Below, piece by piece: positions 9,224-18,011 of a stretch of 64,000 bases of DNA. The notes beneath the pieces were generated by a model, which was not told where the DNA came from, did not search any database, and was given only the letters and a program-made list of their open reading frames with translations. Made by a program: the position numbers and the translations under genes. The stretch spans positions 1,580,001 to 1,644,000 of the forward strand of contig NZ_JABWQX020000001.1 of NCBI RefSeq assembly GCF_014268655.2. Direction: 5' to 3'. The stretch comes from Pseudomonas marvdashtae (lineage in GTDB: Bacteria > Pseudomonadota > Gammaproteobacteria > Pseudomonadales > Pseudomonadaceae). Positions within the stretch are counted from its first letter, which is position 1; every line of letters starts with the position of its first letter.

Positions 9224-10153
9224 ATGACTATCTTGGTAATCGCCGAACACGATAACAAGGCGCTGGCTCCGGCCACGCTGAACACCGTTGCTGCCGCTGC
9301 CAAAATCGGTGGTGACGTGCACGTTCTGGTGGCCGGGCAGGGAGTAAGTGCCGTTGCCGAAGCCGCTGCGCAAATCGCTGGCGTGGCAAAAGTGCTGTCG
9401 GCCGATAACGCCGCCTACGCGCACCAACTGCCGGAAAACGTTGCGCCGCTGGTTGCTGAGCTGGGCAAGGGCTACAGCCACATCCTGGCTGCCGCTACCT
9501 CCAACGGCAAAAATATCCTGCCGCGCGTTGCCGCTGCACTGGACGTCGACCAGATCTCCGAGATCATCTCGGTAGAAAGCGCCGACACCTTCAAGCGTCC
9601 GATCTACGCCGGCAACGCCATTGCCACCGTGCAATCGAACGCTGCGGTCAAGGTCATCACCGTTCGCGCCACCGGTTTCGACCCGGTTGCCGCCGAAGGT
9701 GGTTCGGCTGCCGTTGAAGCGGTAGGCGCTGCCCACGACGCCGGCATCTCCAGCTTCGTCGGCGAAGAACTGGCCAAGTCCGATCGTCCGGAACTGACCG
9801 CTGCCAAGATCGTCGTTTCCGGCGGCCGTGGCATGCAGAACGGTGACAACTTCAAGCACCTGTACGCCCTGGCCGACAAGCTGGGCGCCGCCGTCGGTGC
9901 TTCCCGCGCGGCGGTAGACGCCGGTTTCGTGCCCAACGACATGCAGGTCGGCCAGACCGGCAAGATCGTTGCGCCACAGCTGTACATCGCCGTCGGTATC
10001 TCCGGCGCGATCCAGCACCTGGCCGGCATGAAGGACTCCAAGGTGATCGTTGCGATCAACAAGGACGAAGAAGCACCGATCTTCCAAGTGGCCGACTACG
10101 GCCTGGTAGCGGACTTGTTCGAAGCCATCCCTGAGCTGGAGAAGCTGGTCTAA
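9224..10153 (+). CDS. etfA: Electron transfer flavoprotein, alpha subunit
   Basis: The protein has 309 residues. The C-terminal FAD domain shows [33 protein letters not shown] and [16 protein letters not shown], the standard EtfA FAD-binding segments. It is translationally linked to etfB and followed by a strong terminator, so the pair forms one transcription unit feeding the divergent ETF-QO. Confidence 0.96.
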   Translation: MTILVIAEHDNKALAPATLNTVAAAAKIGGDVHVLVAGQGVSAVAEAAAQIAGVAKVLSADNAAYAHQLPENVAPLVAELGKGYSHILAAATSNGKNILPRVAAALDVDQISEIISVESADTFKRPIYAGNAIATVQSNAAVKVITVRATGFDPVAAEGGSAAVEAVGAAHDAGISSFVGEELAKSDRPELTAAKIVVSGGRGMQNGDNFKHLYALADKLGAAVGASRAAVDAGFVPNDMQVGQTGKIVAPQLYIAVGISGAIQHLAGMKDSKVIVAINKDEEAPIFQVADYGLVADLFEAIPELEKLV

Positions 10154-10173
10154 TCCAGCGTCTTCACTTATAA

Positions 10174-10205
10174 AGAGCCCGGCCCTTTGGCCGGGCTTTT
10201 TATTT
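10174..10205 (+). terminator. Rho-independent terminator after etfBA
   Basis: A 9-bp perfect stem, AGCCCGGCC-CTTT-GGCCGGGCT, is followed by TTTTTATTTT, 22 bases after the etfA stop. Confidence 0.9.
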
Positions 10206-10244
10206 TCTGCATTGTTTTTTTCGCTGCAAGGGGAGCAAGTCGCC

Positions 10245-11069
10245 ATGGATCTGCGTCGTTTGACCAGTTGGTCGTTGCTGTGGACATTGGCGGTCATGCC
10301 GGGCCTGTCTGTCGCAGCCGGCAAATGTGAACGACTGATCGCCACCGGCAGTCCGGACGCGCCACCTTACCTCTGGCAAGACCCCCAGGACCCCAAGCAC
10401 CTGATTGGCGCCGGTGCCGATCTGCTGGCGCACGTCGCGACGGAGCTGGGGATCAAGATCGAGCTGCTGTATGCCGGCAAGCGTGCCCAGGCGCTGGACG
10501 AAGTGCGCAGCGGGCGCATGGACCTGCTCACCGACGCTCCGCTGACCGCCGCCGGGCTTGAAGCGTTGGATTACGTTCATCCGCCGCTGTTGGAAAATGA
10601 TTACCTGGTCTGGACTCGCAACGACTCGACGCTGGTCATCAACCAGCCCGAGGACCTTCATGGGCATCCCGGCGCGCTGTCGGAAAAGGCTCGAATGACC
10701 CAGGGATTTGGCGTTTTCGCCGAGCAGCAATTGTCGCTGATCCGTACGCCGAACCTGACCCAGGCCTTTCAGAAATTGCTCCTGGGCGAGGTGGAATATG
10801 TCTTGGCGGGGCGCTATTCGGGCTTGGCGATGGCGCAGACATTGGGCTTGGCCAACGATCTGCAGGCTGCGCCGCAACCGGTGGATAAACCGGGACTGTT
10901 CCTGGCGGTTTCCCATAACTCCGCCTGCAACGACCCATGGTTACGCGGACAGCTGGCGCAAAAGATGACAGAATTGGCCGCGTCCGGCCTGACGGAGGCT
11001 GTATTGCAACGCAATCTGGAGCGTTGGAAGACACAGTTGAAGCCTCCCGTCAGTGCCCCAAAACAGTAG
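10245..11069 (+). CDS. Periplasmic solute-binding protein, amino-acid (SBP_bac_3) type
   Basis: The protein has 274 residues from ATG 10245, with GGGAG about 9 bases upstream. Residues 1 to about 26 form a signal peptide ending near VAAGK. The rest resembles family 3 binding proteins (TGSPDAPPYLWQD, GAGADLLAHVATELG, GRMDLLTDAPLT). No permease or ATPase gene adjoins, so it may serve as an orphan receptor or sensor-like protein. Substrate unknown. Confidence 0.75.
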   Translation: MDLRRLTSWSLLWTLAVMPGLSVAAGKCERLIATGSPDAPPYLWQDPQDPKHLIGAGADLLAHVATELGIKIELLYAGKRAQALDEVRSGRMDLLTDAPLTAAGLEALDYVHPPLLENDYLVWTRNDSTLVINQPEDLHGHPGALSEKARMTQGFGVFAEQQLSLIRTPNLTQAFQKLLLGEVEYVLAGRYSGLAMAQTLGLANDLQAAPQPVDKPGLFLAVSHNSACNDPWLRGQLAQKMTELAASGLTEAVLQRNLERWKTQLKPPVSAPKQ

Positions 11070-11078
11070 GGAATATTA

Positions 11079-11438
11079 GTGACTATTCGACCTCTTTTCG
11101 CTGCCCTGGCCGTTCTGGCTCTGGCGGGCTGTGCAGCCGATCCTGCGCCGAATGAACAGATCCGCCTGACTGAACAGGCCATCGAGCAAGCACGTGCGGT
11201 AGGTGCCACCACCGAAGAAGTGCCCGAGTTGAAACTGGCCGAAGAGAAGTTCGCTCGTGCCAAATCGAACATGGCCGACGAATCCTACAAGAAGGCGCGT
11301 ATGCGGGCCGAGCAGGCCGAGCTGGACGCGCGCCTGGCCGAAGCGAAGGTGCTGACGCTCAAGAGCCAGGAGCAACTGAACGTGCTCGATACGCGTATCA
11401 AGCGCTTGCGCAAACAGTTGAGGGAGGATGCCCAATGA
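11079..11438 (+). CDS. DUF4398-type lipoprotein
   Basis: The protein has 119 residues starting at GTG 11079. It has a lipoprotein signal (LAVLALAGC, Cys about residue 19) and then a mostly helical, Ala/Glu/Lys-rich chain (EQAIEQARAVGATTEEVPELKLAEEKFARAKS) typical of DUF4398, with coiled-coil character. Its last four bases ATGA overlap the start of the following OmpA-like lipoprotein, so the two are translationally coupled. It probably acts at the outer membrane or periplasm; no biochemical role is known to me. Confidence 0.8.
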   Translation: MTIRPLFAALAVLALAGCAADPAPNEQIRLTEQAIEQARAVGATTEEVPELKLAEEKFARAKSNMADESYKKARMRAEQAELDARLAEAKVLTLKSQEQLNVLDTRIKRLRKQLREDAQ

Positions 11439-12244
11439 ATCACTCCCATGTATTCGGCGGCCTGCTGATTGCAGGTCTCGCGAGTTTGTATGGCTGCGCC
11501 GGCCAGCGCAGCGAGGCAGTGCTGGAGCAGGCCAGCGGCGATTTCCAGAAGGTCAAGGAAGACGCCAACGTGCTGCGTGCCGCGCCCCGGGACGTGATCC
11601 GCGCCGGCGAATCCCTGGCCCGTGCCGATCGCTTGTCCAGCTACTGGGGCAGCGGTGAGGATGTTCAGCATTACGCCTATCTGAGCCAACGCTACAGTGC
11701 GATTGCCCGGGAGCACAGCAATCAAGTGCTCAACGAAGAGCGCGCGACGAAGCTCGAGCTTGAGCGCCAGCGTCTGCAATTGGCCTTGCGCGAGTCCAAG
11801 TTGCTGAGTGTCCAGCAGCAGGGCAAATGGCTGGAAGAGCAGATCATGGCGATGGCAACAACCCAGACTGATCGCGGCCTGGTGATGACGCTCGGCGACG
11901 TATTGTTCGATACCGGCGAAGCTGAGCTGAAAAACTCGGCCAATCGCGTGGTGCTCAAGATCGTGCAGTTCCTCCAACTCAACCCCAAGCGCGTAGTGCG
12001 TATCGAGGGCTACACCGACAGCACCGGTGGCAAACAGGAGAACCTCAAGCTGTCCCGTGACCGCGCGCAAGCGGTGGCGGACGTGCTGGTGGACCTGGGA
12101 ATCGACGAGAAGCGCATTCAGGTCGAAGGCTACGGCGATCAATACCCGGTGGACGTCAACGCGTCCGAACGTGGCCGGGCACAGAACCGTCGGGTTGAAA
12201 TTGTGTTCTCCGACGAAAAAGGCCAGCTCGGCGCCGCCCGCTGA
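11435..12244 (+). CDS. OmpA-family lipoprotein with DUF4398-like N-terminus
   Basis: The protein has 269 residues. The lipobox is around LYGCAGQ (Cys about 17), followed by a helical DUF4398-like segment (about 30-130). A C-terminal OmpA domain (about 145-265) shows GDVLFDTGEAELK, the peptidoglycan-binding GYTDSTG, NLKLSRDRAQAV and GRAQNRRVEI. It should be anchored in the outer membrane and bind peptidoglycan. It overlaps the preceding DUF4398 lipoprotein gene, suggesting the two proteins work together. Confidence 0.85.
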   Translation: MNHSHVFGGLLIAGLASLYGCAGQRSEAVLEQASGDFQKVKEDANVLRAAPRDVIRAGESLARADRLSSYWGSGEDVQHYAYLSQRYSAIAREHSNQVLNEERATKLELERQRLQLALRESKLLSVQQQGKWLEEQIMAMATTQTDRGLVMTLGDVLFDTGEAELKNSANRVVLKIVQFLQLNPKRVVRIEGYTDSTGGKQENLKLSRDRAQAVADVLVDLGIDEKRIQVEGYGDQYPVDVNASERGRAQNRRVEIVFSDEKGQLGAAR

Positions 12245-12261
12245 GGGCTGCGTCTCTGGAG

Positions 12262-12294
12262 AACCCGGCCCCTTTACAGGCGCCGGGTTTTTTT
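12262..12294 (+). terminator. Rho-independent terminator after the OmpA-like gene
   Basis: The AACCCGGC / GCCGGGTT stem is followed by seven T residues, 18 bases after the stop codon. Confidence 0.88.
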
Positions 12295-12318
12295 GGGCTC
12301 GCCGATTGTCCGGCAAGG

Positions 12319-12398
12319 GGTACAGTTAGAGCTGTCACTCCACTGTACTGTCGAGTAATCTGGCAACTGTCCCAGTACACTTCTAAACTGTTACGGTA
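12319..12398 (+). promoter_or_regulatory. Repeat-rich promoter/operator region of the MocR-type gene
   Basis: Two direct repeats AACTGTnnCnGTA occur at 12365-12377 and 12386-12398, exactly 21 bases apart (two helical turns). A third related copy (ACTGTCGAGTA) is near 12347, and an inverted half (GGTACAGTT) is at 12319-12327. MocR regulators commonly bind direct repeats in their own or divergent promoters, so these are likely operator sites. The binding protein is inferred. Confidence 0.45.
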
Positions 12399-12444
12399 TC
12401 GTTTCCGACAAGAATAAAATGCCCGTGAAATCGAGTGCTGCGTC

Positions 12445-13887
12445 ATGACCAACCTCCTGCTTTACCAACGTATTGCTCAACAGCTGGCTGAAGACATCCG
12501 GCGCGGTGTGTACCAGCCTGGTGAACGCGTGCCCTCGGTGCGCAAGATGAGTTCGCAGCTCAACGTCAGCCATGCCACCGTGCTGCAGGCCTACGCCAAC
12601 CTTGAAGACCAGGGTTTGATTCGCGCGCGGCCGCAATCGGGCTATTACGTGCACCAGACGCCAGCCCTGACCGCGCCGACGCCGGACATTGCCCGAGTGG
12701 AGCGCCCGGGGCTGGTGACGCGCAGCAGCATCATCCAGCAGGTACTGGTCGAGTCGCGCCGCGAAGGCGTCTTTCCGTTGGGCGCAGCGGTACCGAGCGT
12801 CGACTACTTGCCTGTCCGGGCGTTGCATCAGCAATTGGCCAAGGTCACGCGTTTCCACAGTCCACGGGCGTTCAGCTACATGTTCAGCCCCGGCTTCGAA
12901 CCGTTGCGCCGCCAGGTGGCAATTCGCATGCGGGACGCTGGTGTCGTGGTGGATCCTTCCGAAGTCGTGATCACCCATGGCTGTGTCGATGCGCTGCAGA
13001 TGTCGTTACGCGTGCTGACTCGCCCCGGCGATCTGATTGCCGCCGAATCGCCGACCTATTACGGTTTGCTGCAACTGGCGGATCTGCTGGGGCTCAAGGT
13101 GATCGAGATCCCGAGTGATCCTGTCACTGGCATGAGCCTTGAAGCCTTGCAACTGGCGGCCAACCAATGGTCGATCAAGGCGCTGGTCCTGACCACGCGC
13201 CTGAGCAACCCTCTCGGCGGCACCATGCCCGAGGAGCGGCAAAAGCAGCTGCTGCGTCTGGCGTCGGACTTCGACATCCAGATCGTCGAGGACGATATCT
13301 ATGGCGAGCTCATGTTCGAGCAGGGCCGCACCAAGGCGCTCAAGGCCTACGACCGATTGGACCGGGTGATCTACTGTTCGAGTTTTTCCAAGACACTGTC
13401 ACCGGGCGTGCGTATTGGTTGGATGATCGCCGGCAAGTTCCAGCAGGAAATCCAGCGGCTCCAGACGTTCAGTACCCACTCGGCGTGCAGCGTCACCCAG
13501 ATGGGAATCGCGGCCTATCTGGAAAACGGCGGCTACGACCGGCACCTGCGCTATATCCGCCAGGAGTACCGCAAAAACCTCAGCGCCTTCCAGCTGGCGG
13601 TGCAGCAATACTTCCCGGAAGGCACACAAATGAGCCGTCCCACGGGAGGTTTCATCTTGTGGGTCAGCCTGCCGGGGCGGGTCAACACCCAGGAATTGCA
13701 TGTGCGGGCGTTGCAACAGGGCATCAGCATCGCCCCTGGGTTGATATTCAGTAATACCGAGCAGTTCAACCACTGCATCCGCCTGAACTGCGGCACACCG
13801 TGGAACCGCGAAGCAGAGCGGGCCTTGATGACGCTGGGGCTGCTGGCCACTCAATTGTGCCAAGAGACAGCCAGCGGGTTCCTATAG
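12445..13887 (+). CDS. MocR-type GntR/aminotransferase fusion regulator
   Basis: The protein has 480 residues. A GntR winged helix-turn-helix (about 1-75; YQPGERVPSVRKMSSQLNVSHATVLQAY) is followed by a class I/II aminotransferase-fold domain (about 100-475). The predicted PLP lysine is K316 in SSFSKTLSPG, and EDDIYGEL carries the ring-binding Asp. It is a PLP-dependent transcription regulator of the MocR group; the controlled genes are not evident. The upstream region holds regularly spaced repeats. Confidence 0.85.
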   Translation: MTNLLLYQRIAQQLAEDIRRGVYQPGERVPSVRKMSSQLNVSHATVLQAYANLEDQGLIRARPQSGYYVHQTPALTAPTPDIARVERPGLVTRSSIIQQVLVESRREGVFPLGAAVPSVDYLPVRALHQQLAKVTRFHSPRAFSYMFSPGFEPLRRQVAIRMRDAGVVVDPSEVVITHGCVDALQMSLRVLTRPGDLIAAESPTYYGLLQLADLLGLKVIEIPSDPVTGMSLEALQLAANQWSIKALVLTTRLSNPLGGTMPEERQKQLLRLASDFDIQIVEDDIYGELMFEQGRTKALKAYDRLDRVIYCSSFSKTLSPGVRIGWMIAGKFQQEIQRLQTFSTHSACSVTQMGIAAYLENGGYDRHLRYIRQEYRKNLSAFQLAVQQYFPEGTQMSRPTGGFILWVSLPGRVNTQELHVRALQQGISIAPGLIFSNTEQFNHCIRLNCGTPWNREAERALMTLGLLATQLCQETASGFL

Positions 13888-13971
13888 GAATCAATGGCTT
13901 GGTTTGATGTGCTTGTCAGCGCCTCATAATCGGGCGAGCATGGAGACTCTGCCGCGGATGTCGTTGTGTCT

Positions 13972-14451
13972 ATGAAAGCTATTGGTCCTGCTGCCTGGGT
14001 TTTGATCGGCTTGTTGAGCGCCTTCCATGTCGCAGGCGTTGCCGTGGCGGCTCCAGCGCAGGAAAAAACCACCGCTAGCGCCAAGAAGGACACGCCAAAG
14101 AAAGCCGCAGTGGTCGTGAAAAAGTCCCCTGCTAAAAAATCCGCCACGACGAAGAAAAAACGCGCGCCCATCGCCTCCAAGAGCAAATCCGCCCGTGAGG
14201 TCGCCAAGACGCCTTTGCCATCGGCCAAGCTTGACCTGAGCCTGCCGCACGATATGGTCGACGAGCTGCAACCACCGGGCAAGGTACCGTTACCCAAGCG
14301 TGAGCCGTTATTGCCGTCCATGTTCGGCAATAAACCCGGACCGTTCCAGCTCAACGGCCGCCTGCTGAGCAACGAGATGCAGCTGCCGCTGCGCAACCAG
14401 GAGCGCAACGAAGTGGAAGGCGCCGCGCTGGAGTTCGAATTCAAGCAATAA
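13972..14451 (+). CDS. Secreted Lys/Ala-rich hypothetical protein
   Basis: The protein has 159 residues from ATG 13972; an in-frame GTG two codons upstream is possible. A signal peptide (about 1-27, ending near VAVAAPA) precedes a highly basic Lys/Ala/Ser tract (about 30-85, histone-H1-like composition). A more ordinary C-terminal segment follows (LDLSLPHDMVDEL...). Such proteins are sometimes mislabelled as translation initiation factor 2 because of the low-complexity tract. Function unknown; the charge suggests interaction with DNA or acidic envelope polymers. Confidence 0.65.
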   Translation: MKAIGPAAWVLIGLLSAFHVAGVAVAAPAQEKTTASAKKDTPKKAAVVVKKSPAKKSATTKKKRAPIASKSKSAREVAKTPLPSAKLDLSLPHDMVDELQPPGKVPLPKREPLLPSMFGNKPGPFQLNGRLLSNEMQLPLRNQERNEVEGAALEFEFKQ

Positions 14452-14598
14452 GCGCAGCAAAACAGTGCTGTTCGTCGCTGACCGTCCGGTCACCGCGCGA
14501 TGTACGAAAAAACACGCGGCTGGCAATTTGAAACGAGTGTTTTAGCCGTTACTCTGTCTCTGTTACCAATCATTACCTGTCGTGAGGATATCGTCGTC

Positions 14599-14853
14599 AT
14601 GGAATGCCGTGAGGGCTGTGGCGCCTGTTGCATTGCCCCTTCCATCAGTTCGCCCATCCCGGGCATGCCCCAGGGCAAACCAGCGGGAGAACGTTGTGTG
14701 CAACTGTCGGCCGACAATTTGTGCCAGATCTTTGGCCAACCGGAACGTCCGGCGGTGTGCTCGGCGTTCGAGGCCGATATCGAGGTCTGTGGTCATAGCA
14801 GCGACGAAGCCATTCGGCTGATCGGTTGGTGGGAGCAAGTCACGGCGGCGTGA
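14599..14853 (+). CDS. YkgJ-family small cysteine-cluster protein
   Basis: The protein has 84 residues from ATG 14599. The N-terminus has a dense cysteine cluster (MECREGCGACCIAP: C3, C7, C10, C11), with more cysteines at CVQL, CQIF, VCSAF and VCGH. This pattern is typical of the YkgJ/UPF0153 zinc- or iron-sulfur-binding family. Function unknown. The GAGG-containing stretch about 12 bases upstream supports this start over an in-frame ATG at 14500. Confidence 0.75.
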   Translation: MECREGCGACCIAPSISSPIPGMPQGKPAGERCVQLSADNLCQIFGQPERPAVCSAFEADIEVCGHSSDEAIRLIGWWEQVTAA

Positions 14854-14892
14854 TGGTCAATGATCGAACTTGGACAATAAGGAAAAACAACT

Positions 14893-15501
14893 ATGGGTTC
14901 GCTGCATCGTATGGCTGTGTTGTGTGGTTTGACCGTCTTGTTGGCAGCGGCGACCGCCCAGGCAGAAGACTGGCAGGTCGCCAAGGACAAGGAAGGTATC
15001 CAGGTTTCCCTCAGCGAAGTGGCCGGCTCGAAGTACAAGGCCTACCGTGGCGTGACCGTCATGAAAACCACCATGGCCAAGCTGCGGGCCCTGCAGGAAG
15101 ACGTGTCCGGCGCGTGCGCCTGGATTCATGAATGCAAGAGCCAGAAGCTGCTCAAGCACGAAGGCAACAAAAGCTGGACCTATACGCAATTCAACACGCC
15201 GTGGCCGGTCACGTCCCGTGATTCAGTGCTGGAAGTCACCACCGTCGAAGGCGCTGATGGCAGCCTGACGCGCAACCTCAAGGGCGTACCCACTTACGCG
15301 CCTGAAGAAAAAGGTTTCGTGCGCGTGACCCAGGTCGACGGGTTCTGGAAATTCACGCCCAAGGGCGCGGACCAGATCGAAGTGATTTATCAGGTCCATA
15401 CCGAGCCCGGTGGCGACGTACCGTCCTGGCTCGCTAACAAGTTTGTCGTGGATGCGCCGTTCAATACGTTGAAAGCGATGAAAGAACGCGCCGAAAAGTA
15501 A
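14893..15501 (+). CDS. Secreted START-domain protein
   Basis: The protein has 202 residues: a signal peptide (about 1-24, ending ATAQAED) and then a START/SRPBCC lipid-binding fold (about 30-200). ESCRIPTIVE landmarks are DSVLEVTTVEGADGSL, GFWKFTPKGADQIEVIYQVHTEPGG and PSWLANKFVVDAPFNTLK. It is expected in the periplasm with a hydrophobic ligand pocket; the ligand is unknown. It is followed by a clear terminator and stands as a single gene. Confidence 0.8.
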   Translation: MGSLHRMAVLCGLTVLLAAATAQAEDWQVAKDKEGIQVSLSEVAGSKYKAYRGVTVMKTTMAKLRALQEDVSGACAWIHECKSQKLLKHEGNKSWTYTQFNTPWPVTSRDSVLEVTTVEGADGSLTRNLKGVPTYAPEEKGFVRVTQVDGFWKFTPKGADQIEVIYQVHTEPGGDVPSWLANKFVVDAPFNTLKAMKERAEK

Positions 15502-15517
15502 CGGTAATGCCCCTGTG

Positions 15518-15544
15518 AAAAACCGCCCGCGAGGCGGTTTTTTT
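15518..15544 (+). terminator. Rho-independent terminator after the START-domain gene
   Basis: The AACCGCC-CGCGA-GGCGGTT stem is followed by a run of T residues, 17 bases after the stop. Confidence 0.88.
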
Positions 15545-15639
15545 GTATATGCCGGCTATGAACTCAGCGGAACGATTGTTTCGCCGCCAATGTCGAGATA
15601 GACGTATGCCCGGCCATTCCATCGATCAAGGAGACACTG

Positions 15640-15876
15640 ATGCAAAAGTGGGAAATCACCTTCGTTGACGATCACGGCGAAACGATCGCCGAGCAGTTTG
15701 ATTACGCCCAGGAGCCCACGATGGAACAAGCTGCACAACTGATTCGTGAAAAGCTGGTGCCTCTCTCGAAAGAGCTTGATCTCAACGACTTGGAAGGTCG
15801 CACCGACGACCCCACAGTCAAGAGCCTGAAGACCCAAAACAGCATTGAAATCAGCAGCATTAAACCGGTTTCATGA
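15640..15876 (+). CDS. Small hypothetical protein
   Basis: The protein has 78 residues, is acidic overall and probably cytosolic, with no signal peptide or membrane segment. It opens MQKWEITFVDDHGETIAEQ and is predicted to mix beta strand and helix. A good ribosome site (AAGGAGACACTG) precedes ATG 15640. I do not recognise the family. Confidence 0.6.
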   Translation: MQKWEITFVDDHGETIAEQFDYAQEPTMEQAAQLIREKLVPLSKELDLNDLEGRTDDPTVKSLKTQNSIEISSIKPVS

Positions 15877-16078
15877 AATTCATTGTCTGGTCCCGCTTGG
15901 CAGCCGCACTGACTTGAAGCTACTCTGCAATCGAGATCAGCGAAAGGATCGCCAAGGTCCGGTCTTGTCAGCTACATGCTTGTGTCCCGACGGTCAGTTG
16001 ATGCCGTATCGCTTGCAACAGCAGGTTGCACGCACGGGAAGACGGAAAGTCTATCCATCGGTTTTAGGAGGACGTTTC

Positions 16079-16420
16079 ATGAGCACAGCCTATCAAGAAG
16101 ACATCAGCACCAGCGTGTTGCGCCGCATGAAAGAAGGCGGTTTCGATTTCTCCCAGTTTCATCCCATCGAGTTCTACGCCATTTTTCCCGACGAGGAACG
16201 GGCACGGCGCGCGGCAGGTCATTTTCGGGGGGAGTCGTTGAATGCACAGATCAGTGCACGGGACGATGGGGCTTGGTCGCTGGAGCTGAGCCGGGTGATG
16301 TACGCCACTTATGATGATATCGGGGACTTCGAGATGAACTTCGAAGCCGTGGTCGAACCGTTGGGTGGCATCATCGAAGGGTGGGGCGTCAAGCAGGAGA
16401 TTCGGCGCCTGCAAGCCTGA
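16079..16420 (+). CDS. rraB: RraB-family ribonuclease E regulator
   Basis: The protein has 113 residues from ATG 16079, preceded by a near-perfect AGGAGG ribosome site. It matches the RraB (regulator of ribonuclease activity B) family: an acidic protein with a central FHPIEFYAIFPDEERARRAA segment and VMYATYDDIGDFEMNFEAVVEPLGG. In E. coli, RraB binds RNase E and alters degradosome make-up. Single gene here; identity rests on fold-level resemblance. Confidence 0.7.
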   Translation: MSTAYQEDISTSVLRRMKEGGFDFSQFHPIEFYAIFPDEERARRAAGHFRGESLNAQISARDDGAWSLELSRVMYATYDDIGDFEMNFEAVVEPLGGIIEGWGVKQEIRRLQA

Positions 16421-16584
16421 TACTTTCCAACAGATCCACAGCAACGGCTGGCCATCGTGTCGGCCGTTTTCATGTGTCTGGCAGCTCGATCCGTTCGGCA
16501 ACATTCTTTGATCACCGTGCAGCAGCTATAACTCCTGGCAAGCGAGCCCTTGCGGTGAGGAGCAAGCTCACCACAAAGGCCAAC

Positions 16585-17412
16585 TTACTGCTTCAACGGC
16601 TGCTTACGCCCCGCCATGTGCTTCAAGTACCCCACCAGCAAATCCAACTCCGAGTCCGGCAGCACCGCCGCCGCGAACCCGGGCATCTTCCCCTGAGGCC
16701 AACGACGCAGGCTTTGCGGATCCCGTATGTAGCGCTTGAGGAAATCTCCCGAGAAATATTCGGTGGGGTTGAAAGGGATGTTCAGGTCCGGGCCGAACTG
16801 CGCGTCTCCCGCGCCGTTGAGGCGATGGCAAGCCAGGCAGTTTTTTTGGAACAACTCGAAACCTTTATTGACCGGATCATCCTTGGCCAGGGTGGGCGAG
16901 GGCAGTAGCGCCGGGAAACGGTCGGCCACTGCCGACAGGCGCTTGATGGTCGCCACTGAGTAGGGCCATTGCTCGGGGCTGATATGGCCCGCTTGGGGAT
17001 CGGTCCAGACCAGGTAGAAAGGGCCGGCGCTGTGCTTGCCTTGCCCCAGCGGCGGCCAAGGTTTGGCCGGGTCTTCAATCGCCAACCACGCTCGTGCGCC
17101 GTTCGTGTTGAGCAGCGGCGCCGCGGGCATTTCGGCGGCAAAGCCGTCCAGCGCCACGGCTTGCAAATGATCGTCCGGCCGGATGCCGGTCAGCAGTGCG
17201 GTCAACGGCACGGCGCGATAGCTCATGGGTTTCTTGTAGGAAACGTCTTCAGTGATTTGGACGGTTTGAACTTCCGGATGCTTGAGCAGCTCTTCGGTTT
17301 GCCAGGTGCGCGCATTCGTACCCAGCTCCAGCACCAACTGCGCGGCATAGGAAGGCGTGCTGAGCAGCAGCGCCCCAATCAATGTGAGAGCTTTCAATAC
17401 GTCGCCGTCCAT
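16585..17412 (-). CDS. Cytochrome c with N-terminal molybdopterin-oxidoreductase-like domain
   Basis: The protein has 275 residues from ATG 17412: a signal peptide (about 1-24, ending PSYAAQ), a sulfite-oxidase-like segment (about 25-160; KKPMSYRAVPLTALLTG, GPFYLVW) and a class I cytochrome c domain (about 180-270). The heme motif is CLACH and a distal Met lies in KMPGFAAAVL. No cofactor cysteine is evident in the N-terminal domain, so it probably serves in docking. It is likely a periplasmic electron carrier with unknown partner. The membrane peptide at 17524-17619 lies just upstream in the same direction. Confidence 0.75.
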   Translation of the reverse strand: MDGDVLKALTLIGALLLSTPSYAAQLVLELGTNARTWQTEELLKHPEVQTVQITEDVSYKKPMSYRAVPLTALLTGIRPDDHLQAVALDGFAAEMPAAPLLNTNGARAWLAIEDPAKPWPPLGQGKHSAGPFYLVWTDPQAGHISPEQWPYSVATIKRLSAVADRFPALLPSPTLAKDDPVNKGFELFQKNCLACHRLNGAGDAQFGPDLNIPFNPTEYFSGDFLKRYIRDPQSLRRWPQGKMPGFAAAVLPDSELDLLVGYLKHMAGRKQPLKQ

Positions 17413-17523
17413 GTCGAGGGGGAAGTGCAAAGGTTGGCACAGCCACCGTTGTCGGAACAACGATCCGTCTCGTATTTATCGGCGATGCAACTTTACTGAG
17501 GGTGCGGACACCACGCGCCTGGA

Positions 17524-17619
17524 TCAGCCGATCACCTTGGTGATATTCGGCAGAATCAACAGCAGCGTCGTGGCAAAGAGAATGAGTCCGGCTTGACGAA
17601 CTTTCGAATGTTTGAACAT
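17524..17619 (-). CDS. 31-residue single-pass membrane peptide
   Basis: An ATG at 17619 opens a 31-codon frame: four basic/polar residues (MFKHSKVRQ), one hydrophobic helix (AGLILFATTLLLILPNI) and a short TKVIG tail. AAGGCGG lies 7-8 bases upstream as a plausible ribosome site. It sits 110 bases before the cytochrome c gene on the same strand. Small basic-tail helix proteins of this kind are often subunits of membrane complexes. Function unknown. Confidence 0.5.
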   Translation of the reverse strand: MFKHSKVRQAGLILFATTLLLILPNITKVIG

Positions 17620-18011
17620 GGCTGACCCGCCTTTTTGTTATTTCCTGAGGCCAGCCTGCGTAACTCCATCACGGCTGGCATTGCACTTCCTGTTGAACAA
17701 GCGCCTCGGCAAAACCCGACGACTTACTTGTACAAGGTTTACCTTAGGGGCCACGGCTGCTATGGCTTAGATCCAATTCATATCAATTCCAGCTTCTTCG
17801 CTATTAAAAAGGCATGAGGCTTATTGCCAGCTTCTTGCCGGGCCTTTTGCTAGACAGCTTGCTCACCTGAAACGGTTAACCCGATAGCTCGCTACCGTTC
17901 GTCTGAGCGTGGCTGTCAATGCCATTGAGCACTGTGGTCATTGCATCCAGCGCCGCTGGGCTTAAGGTTGGAGGGGTTTTTGTTCCATGCCGATAGCGGT
18001 TCGAGGATGTC
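17620..18011. other. Intergenic region without a recognised gene
   Basis: This 392-base stretch lies between the divergent membrane peptide/cytochrome c pair and the thiolase gene. It is more AT-rich than its surroundings and must contain promoters in both directions. I saw no convincing frame, RNA gene or repeat in it. Confidence 0.5.
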
